A stretch of DNA of 64,000 bases from Streptomyces bacillaris (GCF_003268675.1 NZ_CP029378.1:7006001-7070000); one strand, 5' to 3'; positions 27,063-35,727 are shown, counted from the first letter of the stretch. Notes: generated by a model from the sequence alone, not told the origin. Translations and numbers: made by a program.

Positions 27063-27137
27063 TCGATGTCCGCCGCGGCGACCGCACCGCGGCACCACGG
27101 GAACTCCCCGGTGACGGCGGAACGTACGCTTGCCCGC

Positions 27138-27683
27138 ATGCGAAACCGCCCGATCCCCGGCAGTTCCGGACTCGTCCGTGAGATGAGTCTGCTCGGCGAC
27201 CCGTTGCTCCACCGCGCCTGTGAGGACGTCACGGATTTCGGCCCGTCGCTCGCGCGGCTGGTCGAGGACATGTTCGCCACGATGTACGCCGCACAGGGTG
27301 TCGGGCTCGCCGCCAACCAGATCGGCGTCCCGCTCAGGGTGTTCGTCTACGACTGCCCGGACGACGACGATGTCCGTCACCTGGGCCACGTCGTCAACCC
27401 CGAACTGGTCGAGGCGGACGGTCTTACGGTACGCGGACCGGAAGGCTGTCTGTCACTTCCGGGTCTGGAAGCGGGCACGGAACGCTTCGACCACGCGGTG
27501 GTCGAGGGGCTGACGATGACGGGGGAGCCGGTGCGGATCGCGGGGACGGGGTGGTTCGCCCGGTGCCTCCAGCACGAGTGCGACCACCTGGAGGGGACGG
27601 TCTACACCGACCGGCTGACCGGGCTGCGCCGGTCCCGGGCGCTGCGCGCGGCCCGCCGGGCGCCGTGGGCCCGTAAGGACTGA
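27138..27683 (+). CDS. def: peptide deformylase
   Basis: 181-aa metalloenzyme removing the formyl group from nascent proteins. Motif I GVGLAANQIG (54-63), motif II EGCLS (metal ligand Cys104), motif III QHECDHLEG (His146 and His150 ligands, Glu147 catalytic) are intact. The Arg-rich C-terminus is typical of actinomycete paralogues. ATG 27138 lacks a Shine-Dalgarno; TACGCT (27125-27130) lies 7 nt upstream, so a leaderless mRNA is likely. Divergent from murT. Confidence 0.95.
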   Translation: MRNRPIPGSSGLVREMSLLGDPLLHRACEDVTDFGPSLARLVEDMFATMYAAQGVGLAANQIGVPLRVFVYDCPDDDDVRHLGHVVNPELVEADGLTVRGPEGCLSLPGLEAGTERFDHAVVEGLTMTGEPVRIAGTGWFARCLQHECDHLEGTVYTDRLTGLRRSRALRAARRAPWARKD

Positions 27684-27697
27684 GGGCTGAGGACTGA

Positions 27698-27716
27698 GGC
27701 TCCGGCCCTCGGAGCC
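27698..27716. terminator. short hairpin between def and the TetR gene
   Basis: GGCTCCG (27698-27704) and CGGAGCC (27710-27716), loop GCCCT, 15 bp after the def stop. A further inverted pair CCCGTACGG (27727-27735) / CCGTACGGG (27752-27760) precedes the convergent TetR stop. Confidence 0.5.
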
Positions 27717-27771
27717 CCGGGCCGCCCCCGTACGGAAGACGGAGCGGATCACCGTACGGGACGCGGGCGGG

Positions 27772-28437
27772 TCAGAACCCCGGACCGCCCTTCACGTCCC
27801 GGTCGCCCGCCTCCGTCAGCCGCCCCCACAGCAGGTCCGCCAGGCTGCGCACCAGCCGCTCGCGGGAGCAGGGCCGGTCCGCGAGCCACCAGTCGCCCGC
27901 CGCGTGCATCATGCCGACGATGCCGTGGCCCCAGATGCGCGCCATCTGCTCGCCCTCGGGCCCGAGGTCCACGCGCTCGACGATCACCTGGCCCAGCTCC
28001 TCGCCGAGGCGGCGCAGCAGCGGGGCGGAGTGGCGGCCGACGTCGAAGCCCTGCTCGGGGGCGGGAGCGGTGTCGGCGCCGTCGTCGGAGGGGTGCATCA
28101 GGAAGCGGTAGACCTGGGGGCGGGCCTCGATCGCGGCGAGATAGGTGTCGAGCGTGGACTCGACCCGGGCGCGGCGCTCGGCGGGGGCGTCCAGGGCCGC
28201 GCGCAGGGCGCTGAGGAGGGCGTCGGTGTGGCGGGTGGCCAGCGCGCGGTAGAGGCCGCCCTTGTCCCCGAAGTGGCGGTAGAGGATGGGCTTGGTGATG
28301 CCGGCCTCGGCCGCGATCGCGTTCATCGAGGCCTGCGGGCCGTCCCTGAGCACCACCCGGTCCGCCGCTTCGAGCAGCTCCCGGCGGCGCGCCTCGGCCG
28401 CGGTCCGCTGTCGTTCGGCGCTCCGCGTGGTCTCCAT
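27772..28437 (-). CDS. TetR-family transcriptional regulator
   Basis: 221-aa repressor. TetR_N helix-turn-helix at about residues 20-65 (AADRVVLRDGPQASMNAIAA then AGITKPILYRHFGDKGGLYR), followed by an all-helical ligand domain. Divergent from the acyl-CoA dehydrogenase gene, with a perfect 22-bp palindrome in the shared region, so it very probably controls that gene and itself. Ligand likely an acyl-CoA, by analogy with TetR regulators of fatty-acid catabolism; this is inference. Confidence 0.9.
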   Translation of the reverse strand: METTRSAERQRTAAEARRRELLEAADRVVLRDGPQASMNAIAAEAGITKPILYRHFGDKGGLYRALATRHTDALLSALRAALDAPAERRARVESTLDTYLAAIEARPQVYRFLMHPSDDGADTAPAPEQGFDVGRHSAPLLRRLGEELGQVIVERVDLGPEGEQMARIWGHGIVGMMHAAGDWWLADRPCSRERLVRSLADLLWGRLTEAGDRDVKGGPGF

Positions 28438-28542
28438 GTCGTCTCTCCCGCCCCTGGCCGTGCAATTTCTTCACGTCTGCTTCTTCGCGCCTGCGCAACG
28501 TAACACCACGCCCGGCGCCCTTGTCGATCAGCACCGGGGCGG

Positions 28543-28548
28543 TTGACA
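28543..28548 (+). promoter_or_regulatory. -35 element of the acyl-CoA dehydrogenase gene
   Basis: Consensus TTGACA. The matching -10 would fall inside the palindrome 28561-28582 (TAACAG at 28564-28569 with a short 15-bp spacer is the nearest candidate), so repressor binding would block RNA polymerase. Confidence 0.45.
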
Positions 28549-28560
28549 GCGGCTACTGTC

Positions 28561-28582
28561 CGGTAACAGACTGCTGTTACCG
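28561..28582. promoter_or_regulatory. TetR operator, perfect palindrome
   Basis: CGGTAACAG (28561-28569) and CTGTTACCG (28574-28582) around ACTG. Located in the divergent TetR/acyl-CoA dehydrogenase interval, overlapping the promoter, with size and symmetry expected for a TetR dimer site. An extra half-like GTAAC follows at 28586-28590. Confidence 0.7.
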
Positions 28583-28623
28583 CAAGTAACGCATGGTTTT
28601 CACGGCAGTGCATGGAGGGGAAC

Positions 28624-29850
28624 ATGGCCGAGTTCACGCTCGATCTCAACGACGACCAGAAGCAGGTCCGTGACTGGCTTCACGGCTTCGCGGCGGACGT
28701 GATCCGCCCCGCGGCCTCGGAGTGGGACGAGCGTGAGGAGACGCCCTGGCCCGTCATCCAGGAGGCGGCCAAGGTCGGCATCTACTCCCTCGACTTCTAC
28801 GCACAGCAGTTCTTCGACCCTACGGGGCTCGGCATCCCCATGGCCATGGAAGAGCTGTTCTGGGGCGACGCGGGCATCGCCCTCTCCATCGTCGGTACGG
28901 GCCTGGCGGCCGTCGGCGTCCTCGCCAACGGCACCGAGGAGCAGATCGGCACCTGGATCCCGCAGATGTACGGCGACGCGAACGACGTGAAGGTCGCCGC
29001 CTTCTGCTCCTCCGAGCCCGACGCCGGCTCCGACGTCGCCTCGATGCGCACCCGCGCCGTCTACGACGAGGCCAAGGACGAGTGGGTCCTCAACGGCACC
29101 AAGACCTGGGCGACCAACGGCGGCATAGCCAACGTCCACGTGGTCGTCGCCGTCGTCGACCCCGGCCTCGGCTCCAAGGGCCACGCCTCCTTCATCGTGC
29201 CGCCCGCCACCCCCGGCCTCTCCCAGGGCCAGAAGTTCAAGAAGCACGGCATCCGCGCCTCGCACACCGCCGAGGTGGTCCTGGAAGACGTCCGCGTCCC
29301 CGGCCACTGCCTGCTCGGCGGCAAGGAGAAGCTCGAGGAGCGCCTCGCCCGCGCCCGGGAGCGCGCCAAGGCGGGCGGCGAGCGCGTCAAGAACGCGGCG
29401 ATGGCCACCTTCGAGGCCTCCCGCCCGGCCGTCGGAGCCATGGCGGTGGGCACCGCCCGCGCCGCCTACGAGGTCGCCCTCGACTACGCCAAGACCCGCA
29501 GCCAGTTCGGCCGCCCGATCATCGACAACCAGGGCATCGCCTTCCAGCTCGCCGACATGCGCACGCGCATCGACGCGGCCCGGCTACTGGTCTGGCGCGC
29601 CTCCTGGATGGCCACCACCGGCAAGCCGTTCACCTCGGCCGAGGGCTCCATGTCCAAGCTCTACGCCAGCGAGACCGCCAAGAGCGTCACGGCCCAGGCG
29701 ATCCAGATCCTGGGCGGCAACGGCTTCACCCGGGAGTACCCGGTCGAGCGGATGCACCGGGACGCGGCGATCTACACCATCTTCGAGGGCACCAGCGAGA
29801 TCCAGCGCCTGGTGATCGCCCGCACGCTCTCGGGCATGCCGATCCGCTAG
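28624..29850 (+). CDS. acyl-CoA dehydrogenase
   Basis: 408-aa FAD-dependent acyl-CoA dehydrogenase (beta-oxidation type). MAEFTLDLNDDQKQVRDWLH N-terminal helical domain, FAD/substrate loop VAAFCSSEPDAGSDVASMRT, RSQFGRPIIDNQGIAFQLAD, the C-terminal signature IQILGGNGFTREYPVERMHR and the catalytic Glu in TIFEGTSEIQRL. ATG 28624 follows GGAGGGG; an ATG four codons upstream is too close to it. Under the divergent TetR. The last codons take part in a 30-bp near-duplication with the 3' flank. Confidence 0.92.
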   Translation: MAEFTLDLNDDQKQVRDWLHGFAADVIRPAASEWDEREETPWPVIQEAAKVGIYSLDFYAQQFFDPTGLGIPMAMEELFWGDAGIALSIVGTGLAAVGVLANGTEEQIGTWIPQMYGDANDVKVAAFCSSEPDAGSDVASMRTRAVYDEAKDEWVLNGTKTWATNGGIANVHVVVAVVDPGLGSKGHASFIVPPATPGLSQGQKFKKHGIRASHTAEVVLEDVRVPGHCLLGGKEKLEERLARARERAKAGGERVKNAAMATFEASRPAVGAMAVGTARAAYEVALDYAKTRSQFGRPIIDNQGIAFQLADMRTRIDAARLLVWRASWMATTGKPFTSAEGSMSKLYASETAKSVTAQAIQILGGNGFTREYPVERMHRDAAIYTIFEGTSEIQRLVIARTLSGMPIR

Positions 29851-29897
29851 CGGACAGGCCGAGAAGAGCCGATCCGCTGGCGGATCGGTCGAAGAAA
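29838..29897 (+). repeat. imperfect 30-bp tandem duplication at the gene end
   Basis: 29838-29867 and 29868-29897 share 23 of 30 bases; both start GCCGATCCGCT. The first copy contains the last codons and TAG of the acyl-CoA dehydrogenase gene, the second carries a 20-bp palindrome (CCGATCCGC/GCGGATCGG) and leads into the terminator. Confidence 0.55.
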
Positions 29898-29926
29898 GAA
29901 GGGGGCCGTCCAGGACGGCCCCCTTC
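29898..29926. terminator. strong bidirectional intrinsic terminator
   Basis: Perfect 13-bp arms 29898-29910 and 29914-29926 (GAAGGGGGCCGTC / GACGGCCCCCTTC) with a CAG loop, between the convergent acyl-CoA dehydrogenase and glutathione peroxidase genes. A-rich on the left and T-rich on the right, so it has short U-tracts in both directions. Confidence 0.85.
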
Positions 29927-29940
29927 CTTCACGCCATCGC

Positions 29941-30429
29941 TCAGCCGGGCAGCTGTGCCTCGATCGCCGCCACGACCTCCGTCGACTCCGGCTCGCTGCG
30001 CGGGCGGATCCGGGCCACCGGCTCACCGTCCGGGGAGATCACGAACTTCTCGAAGTTCCACTGGACGTCCCCGGCCTCCCCGTCCGCGTCGGCCAGCTTC
30101 GTCAGCTCGGCGTACAGCGGGTGCCGGTCGGCCCCGTTGACGTCGACCTTCTCCAGGAGCGGGAAGGTGACCCCGTACGTCGTCGAGCAGAAGGTCTGGA
30201 TCTCCTCCGCGCTCCCCGGCTCCTGGCCCGCGAACTGGTTGCAGGGCACGCCGAGCACGGTCAGCCCCCGGTCGCCGTACGTCTGCTGCAACCGCTCCAG
30301 GCCCTCGTACTGCGGGGTGAGCCCGCACTTGGACGCCACGTTCACCAGCAGGACGGCCCGGCCGCTCCAGGCGCCCAGGGTGGTCGGTTCGCCGGTGAGG
30401 GTGCGCAGCGGAATGTCGTGCAGCGTCAT
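29941..30429 (-). CDS. glutathione peroxidase family thiol peroxidase
   Basis: 162-aa peroxidase. The active-site Cys stands where animals use Sec (LLVNVASKCGLTPQY, about residue 36), followed by GVPCNQFAGQEPGS and WNFEKFVISPDG, which provide the Gln/Trp/Asn of the catalytic tetrad. Bacterial members use thioredoxin or mycothiol systems; Streptomyces has no glutathione. ATG 30429 follows GGGAGAGA. A second Cys in FCSTTYG could act as resolving residue. Confidence 0.9.
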   Translation of the reverse strand: MTLHDIPLRTLTGEPTTLGAWSGRAVLLVNVASKCGLTPQYEGLERLQQTYGDRGLTVLGVPCNQFAGQEPGSAEEIQTFCSTTYGVTFPLLEKVDVNGADRHPLYAELTKLADADGEAGDVQWNFEKFVISPDGEPVARIRPRSEPESTEVVAAIEAQLPG

Positions 30430-30487
30430 GAAGCTCTCTCCCTGATCATCGCGTGTGGTGCTCATTGTGCCGCTCCCCGGCTGCCGC

Positions 30488-31012
30488 TCACGGCCCGGTG
30501 AGCTCCTTGTAGTAGAAGGTGGTCGGCTTGAGGCTGCCCGCCGGATCGGCCGCGTATCCCGGTACGGAGCCGACCTCCGTCCACCCCGCCTTGCAGTACA
30601 CCTGCTCGGCCAGGCTGCCGCTCTCGGTGTCCAGGATCAGCAGCGTGATGCCCTCCACCTCCGCGTACGCCTCCACCGCCGCCAGCAGCGCCCGCCCGAG
30701 CCCCTGCCCCCGGGCCGAGGGCCGCACCATCAGCTTGGCGACCTCCGCCCGGTGGCGGGCGTTCGGCAGCGGCGCCCGGACCAGGGCGATCGTCCCGGCG
30801 ACCCGGCACCCCTCGCGGGCGATCCAGATGGAGACCTCCCCGCTCTCCACGGCCGCCGCGCGCGCCCGCCACCAGACGGCCGCGGTCTCCCGGTCCAGTG
30901 GCGCCAGGAACCCCACCGAGGAACCCTCCTCGACGGTCTCCACCAGCAGCTCGGCCATCTCATCGGCGTACGTGACCAGCTCGGGGGCGCTCACGTGGAC
31001 GATCTCGGTCAT
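30488..31012 (-). CDS. GNAT family N-acetyltransferase
   Basis: 174-aa acetyltransferase. Motif A is VAKLMVRPSARGQGLGRALL (V-x-P-x-x-R-G-x-G-x-G), with GTIALVRAPL before it and the motif B helix EQVYCKAGWTEVG after it. WWRARAAAVESGEVSIWIA is the usual N-terminal helix/strand. Substrate unknown. ATG 31012 with AAAGGA at 11-nt spacing; the open frame continues upstream without coding bias. Divergent from the DUF6011 gene. Confidence 0.85.
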   Translation of the reverse strand: MTEIVHVSAPELVTYADEMAELLVETVEEGSSVGFLAPLDRETAAVWWRARAAAVESGEVSIWIAREGCRVAGTIALVRAPLPNARHRAEVAKLMVRPSARGQGLGRALLAAVEAYAEVEGITLLILDTESGSLAEQVYCKAGWTEVGSVPGYAADPAGSLKPTTFYYKELTGP

Positions 31013-31102
31013 GGGGTACGGGGTCCTTTCGAGCGGAACAGTCACAGGGAACGGCCACACCGGCCGGGCCGGTACGGCCCCCGATGAGGAAGGATCTCCC
31101 CC

Positions 31103-31339
31103 GTGCAGTCTTCCGAACCCTTCCCCGAACCGCTGCCCGCACTCGACCGCGAGGAGCATTCCGGTGACACCCCGTCCCGCCGCCTGATCCGCTGCCGCCT
31201 CTGCGGCCGCCCGCTCACCGGCGCCGACTCCCGCCGCACCGGCCTCGGCCCGTCCTGCGACGCCAAACTGCACCCGCCGTCCCCGGACATCCGCACCCGC
31301 CGCCACGAGGTCGACCAGGACCCGCTGCCGGGGACGTAG
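31103..31339 (+). CDS. DUF6011 small zinc-finger-like protein
   Basis: 78-aa protein with one CxxC and a later Cys in the pattern CRLCGRPLTGADSRRTGLGP followed by SC, matching the DUF6011 family; probably a one-zinc knuckle (a His downstream may be the fourth ligand). N- and C-terminal parts are low-complexity and polar. Role unknown. GTG 31103 with AAGGA 8 nt upstream. Stands alone between two minus-strand genes. Confidence 0.75.
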   Translation: MQSSEPFPEPLPALDREEHSGDTPSRRLIRCRLCGRPLTGADSRRTGLGPSCDAKLHPPSPDIRTRRHEVDQDPLPGT

Positions 31340-31375
31340 AGGCGGGGGTGCGGAGAGGCAGGCGCGGAGAGGCGG

Positions 31376-32251
31376 CTACCTGCCGTCCAGCCGCCGGAAC
31401 AGCCCCTCCTGCACCACCGACACCAGCAGCTGCCCCGACCGGTCGTAGATCCGGCCACGGGCCAGACCGCGCCCGCCCGTCGCGATCGGGGACTCCTGGT
31501 CGTACAGGAACCACTCGTCCGCCCGGAACGGCCGGTGGAACCACATCGCGTGGTCCAGGGACGCCATGTCGAAGCCGCGCGGGCCCCACAGCGGCTCCAC
31601 CGGGATGCGGACCGCGTCCAGGAGCGTCATGTCGCTCGCGTACGTCAGCGCGCAGGTGTGCACCAGGGGGTCGTCGCCCAGCGGGCCGACCGCGCGCATC
31701 CACACCGCGCTGCGCGGATCGGCGTCCTTGATCTCCTCGTGGGTCCAGCGCAGCCGGTCGACGTACCGGATGTCGAAGGGCTGGCGGCGGGCCATCCGCT
31801 CCAGGGCCTCCGGCAGCGCGCCCAGGTGTTCACGGACCTCGTCGGCGACCGTCGGCAGCTCCTCCGGGTCCGGGACGGTCCTGGCGGGCGGCAGCTGGTG
31901 CTCGAAGCCGGCCTCCTCGGGGCGGTGGAAGGAGGCCGTCAGGTTGAAGATCGTCCGGCCCTCCTGGACGGCCGTCACCCGGCGGGTGGTGAAGGAGCGG
32001 CCGTCGCGCACCCGCTCCACCTGGTAGACGATCGGTACGCCGGGGCGCCCCGGGCGCAGGAAGTAGGCGTGCAGCGAGTGCACCGGGCGCTCCCCGTCGG
32101 TGGTGCGGCCCGCCGCCACCAGCGCCTGGCCCGCGACCTGCCCGCCGAAGACCCGTTGCAGGGACTCCTCGGGGCTGCGGCCGCGGAAGATGTCGACCTC
32201 GATCCGCTCCAGGTCGAGAAGGTCCACCAGGCGCTCGGCCGGATTCGTCAT
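31376..32251 (-). CDS. tesB: acyl-CoA thioesterase II
   Basis: 291-aa double-hotdog thioesterase that hydrolyses fatty acyl-CoA. LDLERIEVDIFRGRSPEESL opening, GGQVAGQALVAAGRT, SLHAYFLRPG, and in the second hotdog LDHAMWFHRPFRADEW with the conserved Asp plus VVQEGLFRRL with the conserved Gln, as in E. coli TesB. ATG 32251 follows GGAGAGG. It lies 33 bp behind the helicase gene and is probably co-transcribed with it. Confidence 0.9.
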   Translation of the reverse strand: MTNPAERLVDLLDLERIEVDIFRGRSPEESLQRVFGGQVAGQALVAAGRTTDGERPVHSLHAYFLRPGRPGVPIVYQVERVRDGRSFTTRRVTAVQEGRTIFNLTASFHRPEEAGFEHQLPPARTVPDPEELPTVADEVREHLGALPEALERMARRQPFDIRYVDRLRWTHEEIKDADPRSAVWMRAVGPLGDDPLVHTCALTYASDMTLLDAVRIPVEPLWGPRGFDMASLDHAMWFHRPFRADEWFLYDQESPIATGGRGLARGRIYDRSGQLLVSVVQEGLFRRLDGR

Positions 32252-32284
32252 GTGCTGCCTCTCCACGTGCCGGTTGGGGGTGCC

Positions 32285-34798
32285 CTACAGCTGGCCGACC
32301 TTCGTGACCCGGACGACCGCCCGGCCCTCCTCGTCGGACGCCGCCAGGTCCACCTCGGCCTGGATGCCCCAGTCGTGGTCGCCCGCCGGGTCCGCGAACG
32401 CCTGCCAGACCCGCCACAGCCCGTGCGCCGGGTCCTCCTCGATCTTCATCAGCTTCGGGCCGCGCGCGTCCGGGCCGGTGCCGATCTCCTCGTGCGCGTC
32501 CCAGTACGCGTCCAGGGCGTCGCCCCACGCGTCCTCGTCCCACCCGGAGTCGCCGTCCAGCTCGCCCAGGTCCCGTACCCGGTCCAGCGCGGCCAGCTCC
32601 ACGCGGCGGAACATCGCGTTGCGCACCAGCACCCGGAAGGCGCGCGGGTTGGCCGTGACCGGCTTGACCTCGTCCGCCTTCTCCTGGGCCTCCTCGGCGG
32701 TCTCCACCTCCGGGTTGGCCAGCTGCTCCCACTCGTCCAGCAGGCTGGAGTCCACCTGGCGGACCATCTCGCCCAGCCAGGAGATCAGGTCCTCCAGGTC
32801 CTCCGACTTCAGGTCGTCCGGGATCGTGTGCTCCAGTGCCTTGTACGCGCTCGCCAGATACCGCAGCACGATGCCCTCGGTCCGGGCCAGCTCGTAGTGC
32901 GAGGTGAACTCCGTGAAGGTCATGGCCCGTTCGAACATGTCCCGGATCACCGACTTCGGCGAGACCGGGTGGTCGCTCACCCACGGGTGGCTCCGGCGGT
33001 ACACGTCGTAGGCGTGCCACAGCAGCTCGCTCAGCGGCTTGGGGTACGTGACCTCCTGGAGCCGCTCCATCCGCTCCTCGTACTCCACCCCGTCGGCCTT
33101 CATCTGGCCCACGGCCTCGCCGCGCGCCTTGTTCTGCTGGGCCGCCAGGATCTGCCGCGGGTCGTCGAGCGTCGACTCGACGACCGAGACCATGTCCAGG
33201 GCGTACGACGGCGAATCGGGGTCCAGCAGGTCGAAGGCGGCCAGTGCGAACGTCGACAGCGGCTGGTTCAGCGCGAAGTCCTGCTGGAGATCGACCGTGA
33301 GCCGGACGATCCGCCCCTCCGCGTCCGGGGTCTCCAACTGCTCCACCACCCCGCCGTCCAGCAGCGAACGGTAGATCGCGATGGCCCGCCGGATGTGCCG
33401 CAACTGCGCCCGACGCGGCTCGTGGTTGTCCTCCAGCAGGCTCCGCATCGCCTCGAAGGCGTTCCCCGGGCGCGCGATCACCGCGAGCAGCATCGTGTGG
33501 GTGACCCGGAACCGCGAGGTCAGCGGCTCCGGCTCGGACTGGATCAGCTTGTCGAACGTGGTCTCCGACCAGGCGACGAACCCCTCCGGCGCCTTCTTAC
33601 GGACCACCTTGCGCTTCTTCTTCGGGTCGTCGCCCGCCTTCTTCAGCGCCTTCTCGTTCTCGATGACGTGCTCGGGGGCCTGCGCCACCACGAACCCGGC
33701 CGTGTCGAACCCGGCCCGCCCGGCGCGGCCCGCGATCTGGTGGAACTCCCGCGCCCGCAGGGTCCGCACCCGGTTCCCGTCGTACTTCGTGAGCGCCGTG
33801 AACAGCACCGTACGGATGGGGACGTTGACGCCCACGCCCAGCGTGTCCGTACCGCAGATCACCTTCAGCAGCCCCGCCTGGGCCAGCTTCTCCACCAGGC
33901 GGCGGTACTTGGGCAGCATCCCCGCGTGGTGCACCCCGATGCCGTGGCGGACGTAACGGGAGAGGTTCTGGCCGAACTTGGTGGTGAAGCGGAAGCTGCC
34001 GATCAGATCGGCGATCTTCTCCTTCTCCTCCTTCGTGCACATGTTGATGCTCATCAGCGACTGCGCCCGCTCGACGGCCGCCGCCTGCGTGAAGTGCACG
34101 ATGTAGACCGGGGACTGCCGGGTGTCCAGCAGCTCGGTCAGCGTCTCGGTGATCGGCGTGAAGCGGTACTCGTAGCTCAGCGGCACCGGGCGGGTCGCGG
34201 AGCGCACCACCGAGGTCGGGCGGCCGGTGCGCCGGGTCAGATCCTTCTCGAACATCGAGACGTCACCGAGCGTCGCGGACATCAGCACGAACTGGGCCTG
34301 CGGCAGCTCCAGCAGCGGGATCTGCCACGCCCAGCCCCGGTCCGGCTCGGCGTAGAAGTGGAACTCGTCCATCACGACCTGGCCGATGTCGGCGTACTTC
34401 CCGTCGCGCAGCGCGATGGAGGCCAGCACCTCGGCCGTACAGCAGATCACCGGGGCGTCCGCGTTGACCGAGGCGTCACCGGTCAGCATCCCGACGTTCT
34501 CGGTGCCGAAGAGCTTGCACAGGTCGAAGAACTTCTCCGAGACCAGCGCCTTGATCGGCGCGGTGTAGAAGGTCACCTTGTCCTGGGCCAGCGCGGTGAA
34601 GTGTGCCCCCGCCGCCACCAGGCTCTTGCCCGAGCCGGTCGGGGTGGACAGGATCACGTTCGCCCCGGAGACCACCTCGATCAGCGCCTCCTCCTGAGCC
34701 GGGTACATCGTGATGCCCTGGCTCTCGGTCCATGACGAGAAGGCCTCGAAAAGGGCGTCCGGGTCGGCGGTCTGCGGCAGCTGGTCGATGAGGGTCAC
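32285..34798 (-). CDS. DEAD/DEAH-box helicase with DUF3516 domain
   Basis: 837-aa superfamily 2 helicase. Walker A STPTGSGKS (51-59), Walker B MDEFHFY, motif III SATLGD, motif VI HQIAGRAGRAG, and a long C-terminal DUF3516 region (about 450-837) rich in charged helices. A Lys-rich insert (KKAGDDPKKKRKVVRKKAPE) sits between helicase core and DUF3516. Likely RNA helicase of the Ski2-like group; DUF3516 is mostly actinobacterial. GTG 34798 has no clear Shine-Dalgarno but CAAGAT 6 nt upstream, so a leaderless start is likely. Confidence 0.9.
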   Translation of the reverse strand: MTLIDQLPQTADPDALFEAFSSWTESQGITMYPAQEEALIEVVSGANVILSTPTGSGKSLVAAGAHFTALAQDKVTFYTAPIKALVSEKFFDLCKLFGTENVGMLTGDASVNADAPVICCTAEVLASIALRDGKYADIGQVVMDEFHFYAEPDRGWAWQIPLLELPQAQFVLMSATLGDVSMFEKDLTRRTGRPTSVVRSATRPVPLSYEYRFTPITETLTELLDTRQSPVYIVHFTQAAAVERAQSLMSINMCTKEEKEKIADLIGSFRFTTKFGQNLSRYVRHGIGVHHAGMLPKYRRLVEKLAQAGLLKVICGTDTLGVGVNVPIRTVLFTALTKYDGNRVRTLRAREFHQIAGRAGRAGFDTAGFVVAQAPEHVIENEKALKKAGDDPKKKRKVVRKKAPEGFVAWSETTFDKLIQSEPEPLTSRFRVTHTMLLAVIARPGNAFEAMRSLLEDNHEPRRAQLRHIRRAIAIYRSLLDGGVVEQLETPDAEGRIVRLTVDLQQDFALNQPLSTFALAAFDLLDPDSPSYALDMVSVVESTLDDPRQILAAQQNKARGEAVGQMKADGVEYEERMERLQEVTYPKPLSELLWHAYDVYRRSHPWVSDHPVSPKSVIRDMFERAMTFTEFTSHYELARTEGIVLRYLASAYKALEHTIPDDLKSEDLEDLISWLGEMVRQVDSSLLDEWEQLANPEVETAEEAQEKADEVKPVTANPRAFRVLVRNAMFRRVELAALDRVRDLGELDGDSGWDEDAWGDALDAYWDAHEEIGTGPDARGPKLMKIEEDPAHGLWRVWQAFADPAGDHDWGIQAEVDLAASDEEGRAVVRVTKVGQL

Positions 34799-34935
34799 GC
34801 CCCCATCTTGCCTGTCTTCCGCCCGGATGAGGGAACCGGCGGACACCACGAAGATCATGGACGATACGCTGCGCACTCAACCAGCCCACGCCGTACCGGT
34901 GATGGGCCCATGACGAACTGGGGGCGGAAGCGACC

Positions 34936-35727
34936 ATGATGGGACCGGCACACTCTCTGTCAGGGGCAGCCGCCTGGCTGGGGGTGGGTGCGGCGGCGGC
35001 CGCCGCGGGCCACACGATGCCCTGGCCGGTCCTGGTCGTCGGAGCGCTGATCTGCGCGGGCGCCGCCCTCGCCCCCGACCTGGACCACAAGTCCGCGACC
35101 ATCTCGCGCGCCTTCGGACCCATCTCCAAGACCCTCTGCGAGATCGTCGACAAGCTCTCCTTCGCCGTCTACAAGGCCACGAAGAGCAAGGCCGACCCCC
35201 GCCGCACCGGCGGCCACCGCACCCTGACCCACACCTGGCTCTGGGCCGTCCTCGTCGGCGCCGGCTGCTCCGCCGCCGCGATCTTCGGCGGCCGCTGGGC
35301 CGTCCTCGCCATCCTCTTCGTCCACCTCGTACTGGCCGTCGAGGGCCTGCTCTGGCGGGCCGCCCGGGTCTCCAGCGACATCCTGGTCTGGCTGCTCGGC
35401 GCCACCAGCGCCTGGATCCTCGCGGGCGTCCTGGACCAGCCCGGCCACGGGGCGAACTGGCTCTTCGACGCCCCGGGCCAGGAGTACCTGTGGCTCGGCC
35501 TGCCCATCGTGCTCGGCGCCCTCGTCCACGACATCGGGGACGCGCTCACCGTCTCGGGCTGCCCGGTCCTCTGGCCCATCCCGATCGGCCGCAAGCGCTG
35601 GTACCCGATCGGACCGCCGAAGGCCATGCGGTTCCGGGCCGGCAGCTGGGTGGAGATGAAGGTCCTGATGCCCGCGTTCATGGTGCTCGGGGGAGTGGGG
35701 GCGGCGGCCGCCCTCAACTTCATATGA
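34936..35727 (+). CDS. YdjM-like membrane-bound metal-dependent hydrolase (DUF457)
   Basis: 263-aa inner-membrane protein of the LexA-binding/YdjM family. Metal-binding pattern: MMGPAHSLSGAAAW (His), LAPDLDHKSATIS (Asp-x-Asp-His), GGHRTLTHTWLW (His..His) and LVHDIGDALT, with four to five hydrophobic helices. Exact substrate is unknown. ATG 34936 after GGGGGCGGAAG. It is divergent from the helicase and upstream of the DNA ligase; no SOS box seen in the 137-bp interval. Confidence 0.85.
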   Translation: MMGPAHSLSGAAAWLGVGAAAAAAGHTMPWPVLVVGALICAGAALAPDLDHKSATISRAFGPISKTLCEIVDKLSFAVYKATKSKADPRRTGGHRTLTHTWLWAVLVGAGCSAAAIFGGRWAVLAILFVHLVLAVEGLLWRAARVSSDILVWLLGATSAWILAGVLDQPGHGANWLFDAPGQEYLWLGLPIVLGALVHDIGDALTVSGCPVLWPIPIGRKRWYPIGPPKAMRFRAGSWVEMKVLMPAFMVLGGVGAAAALNFI

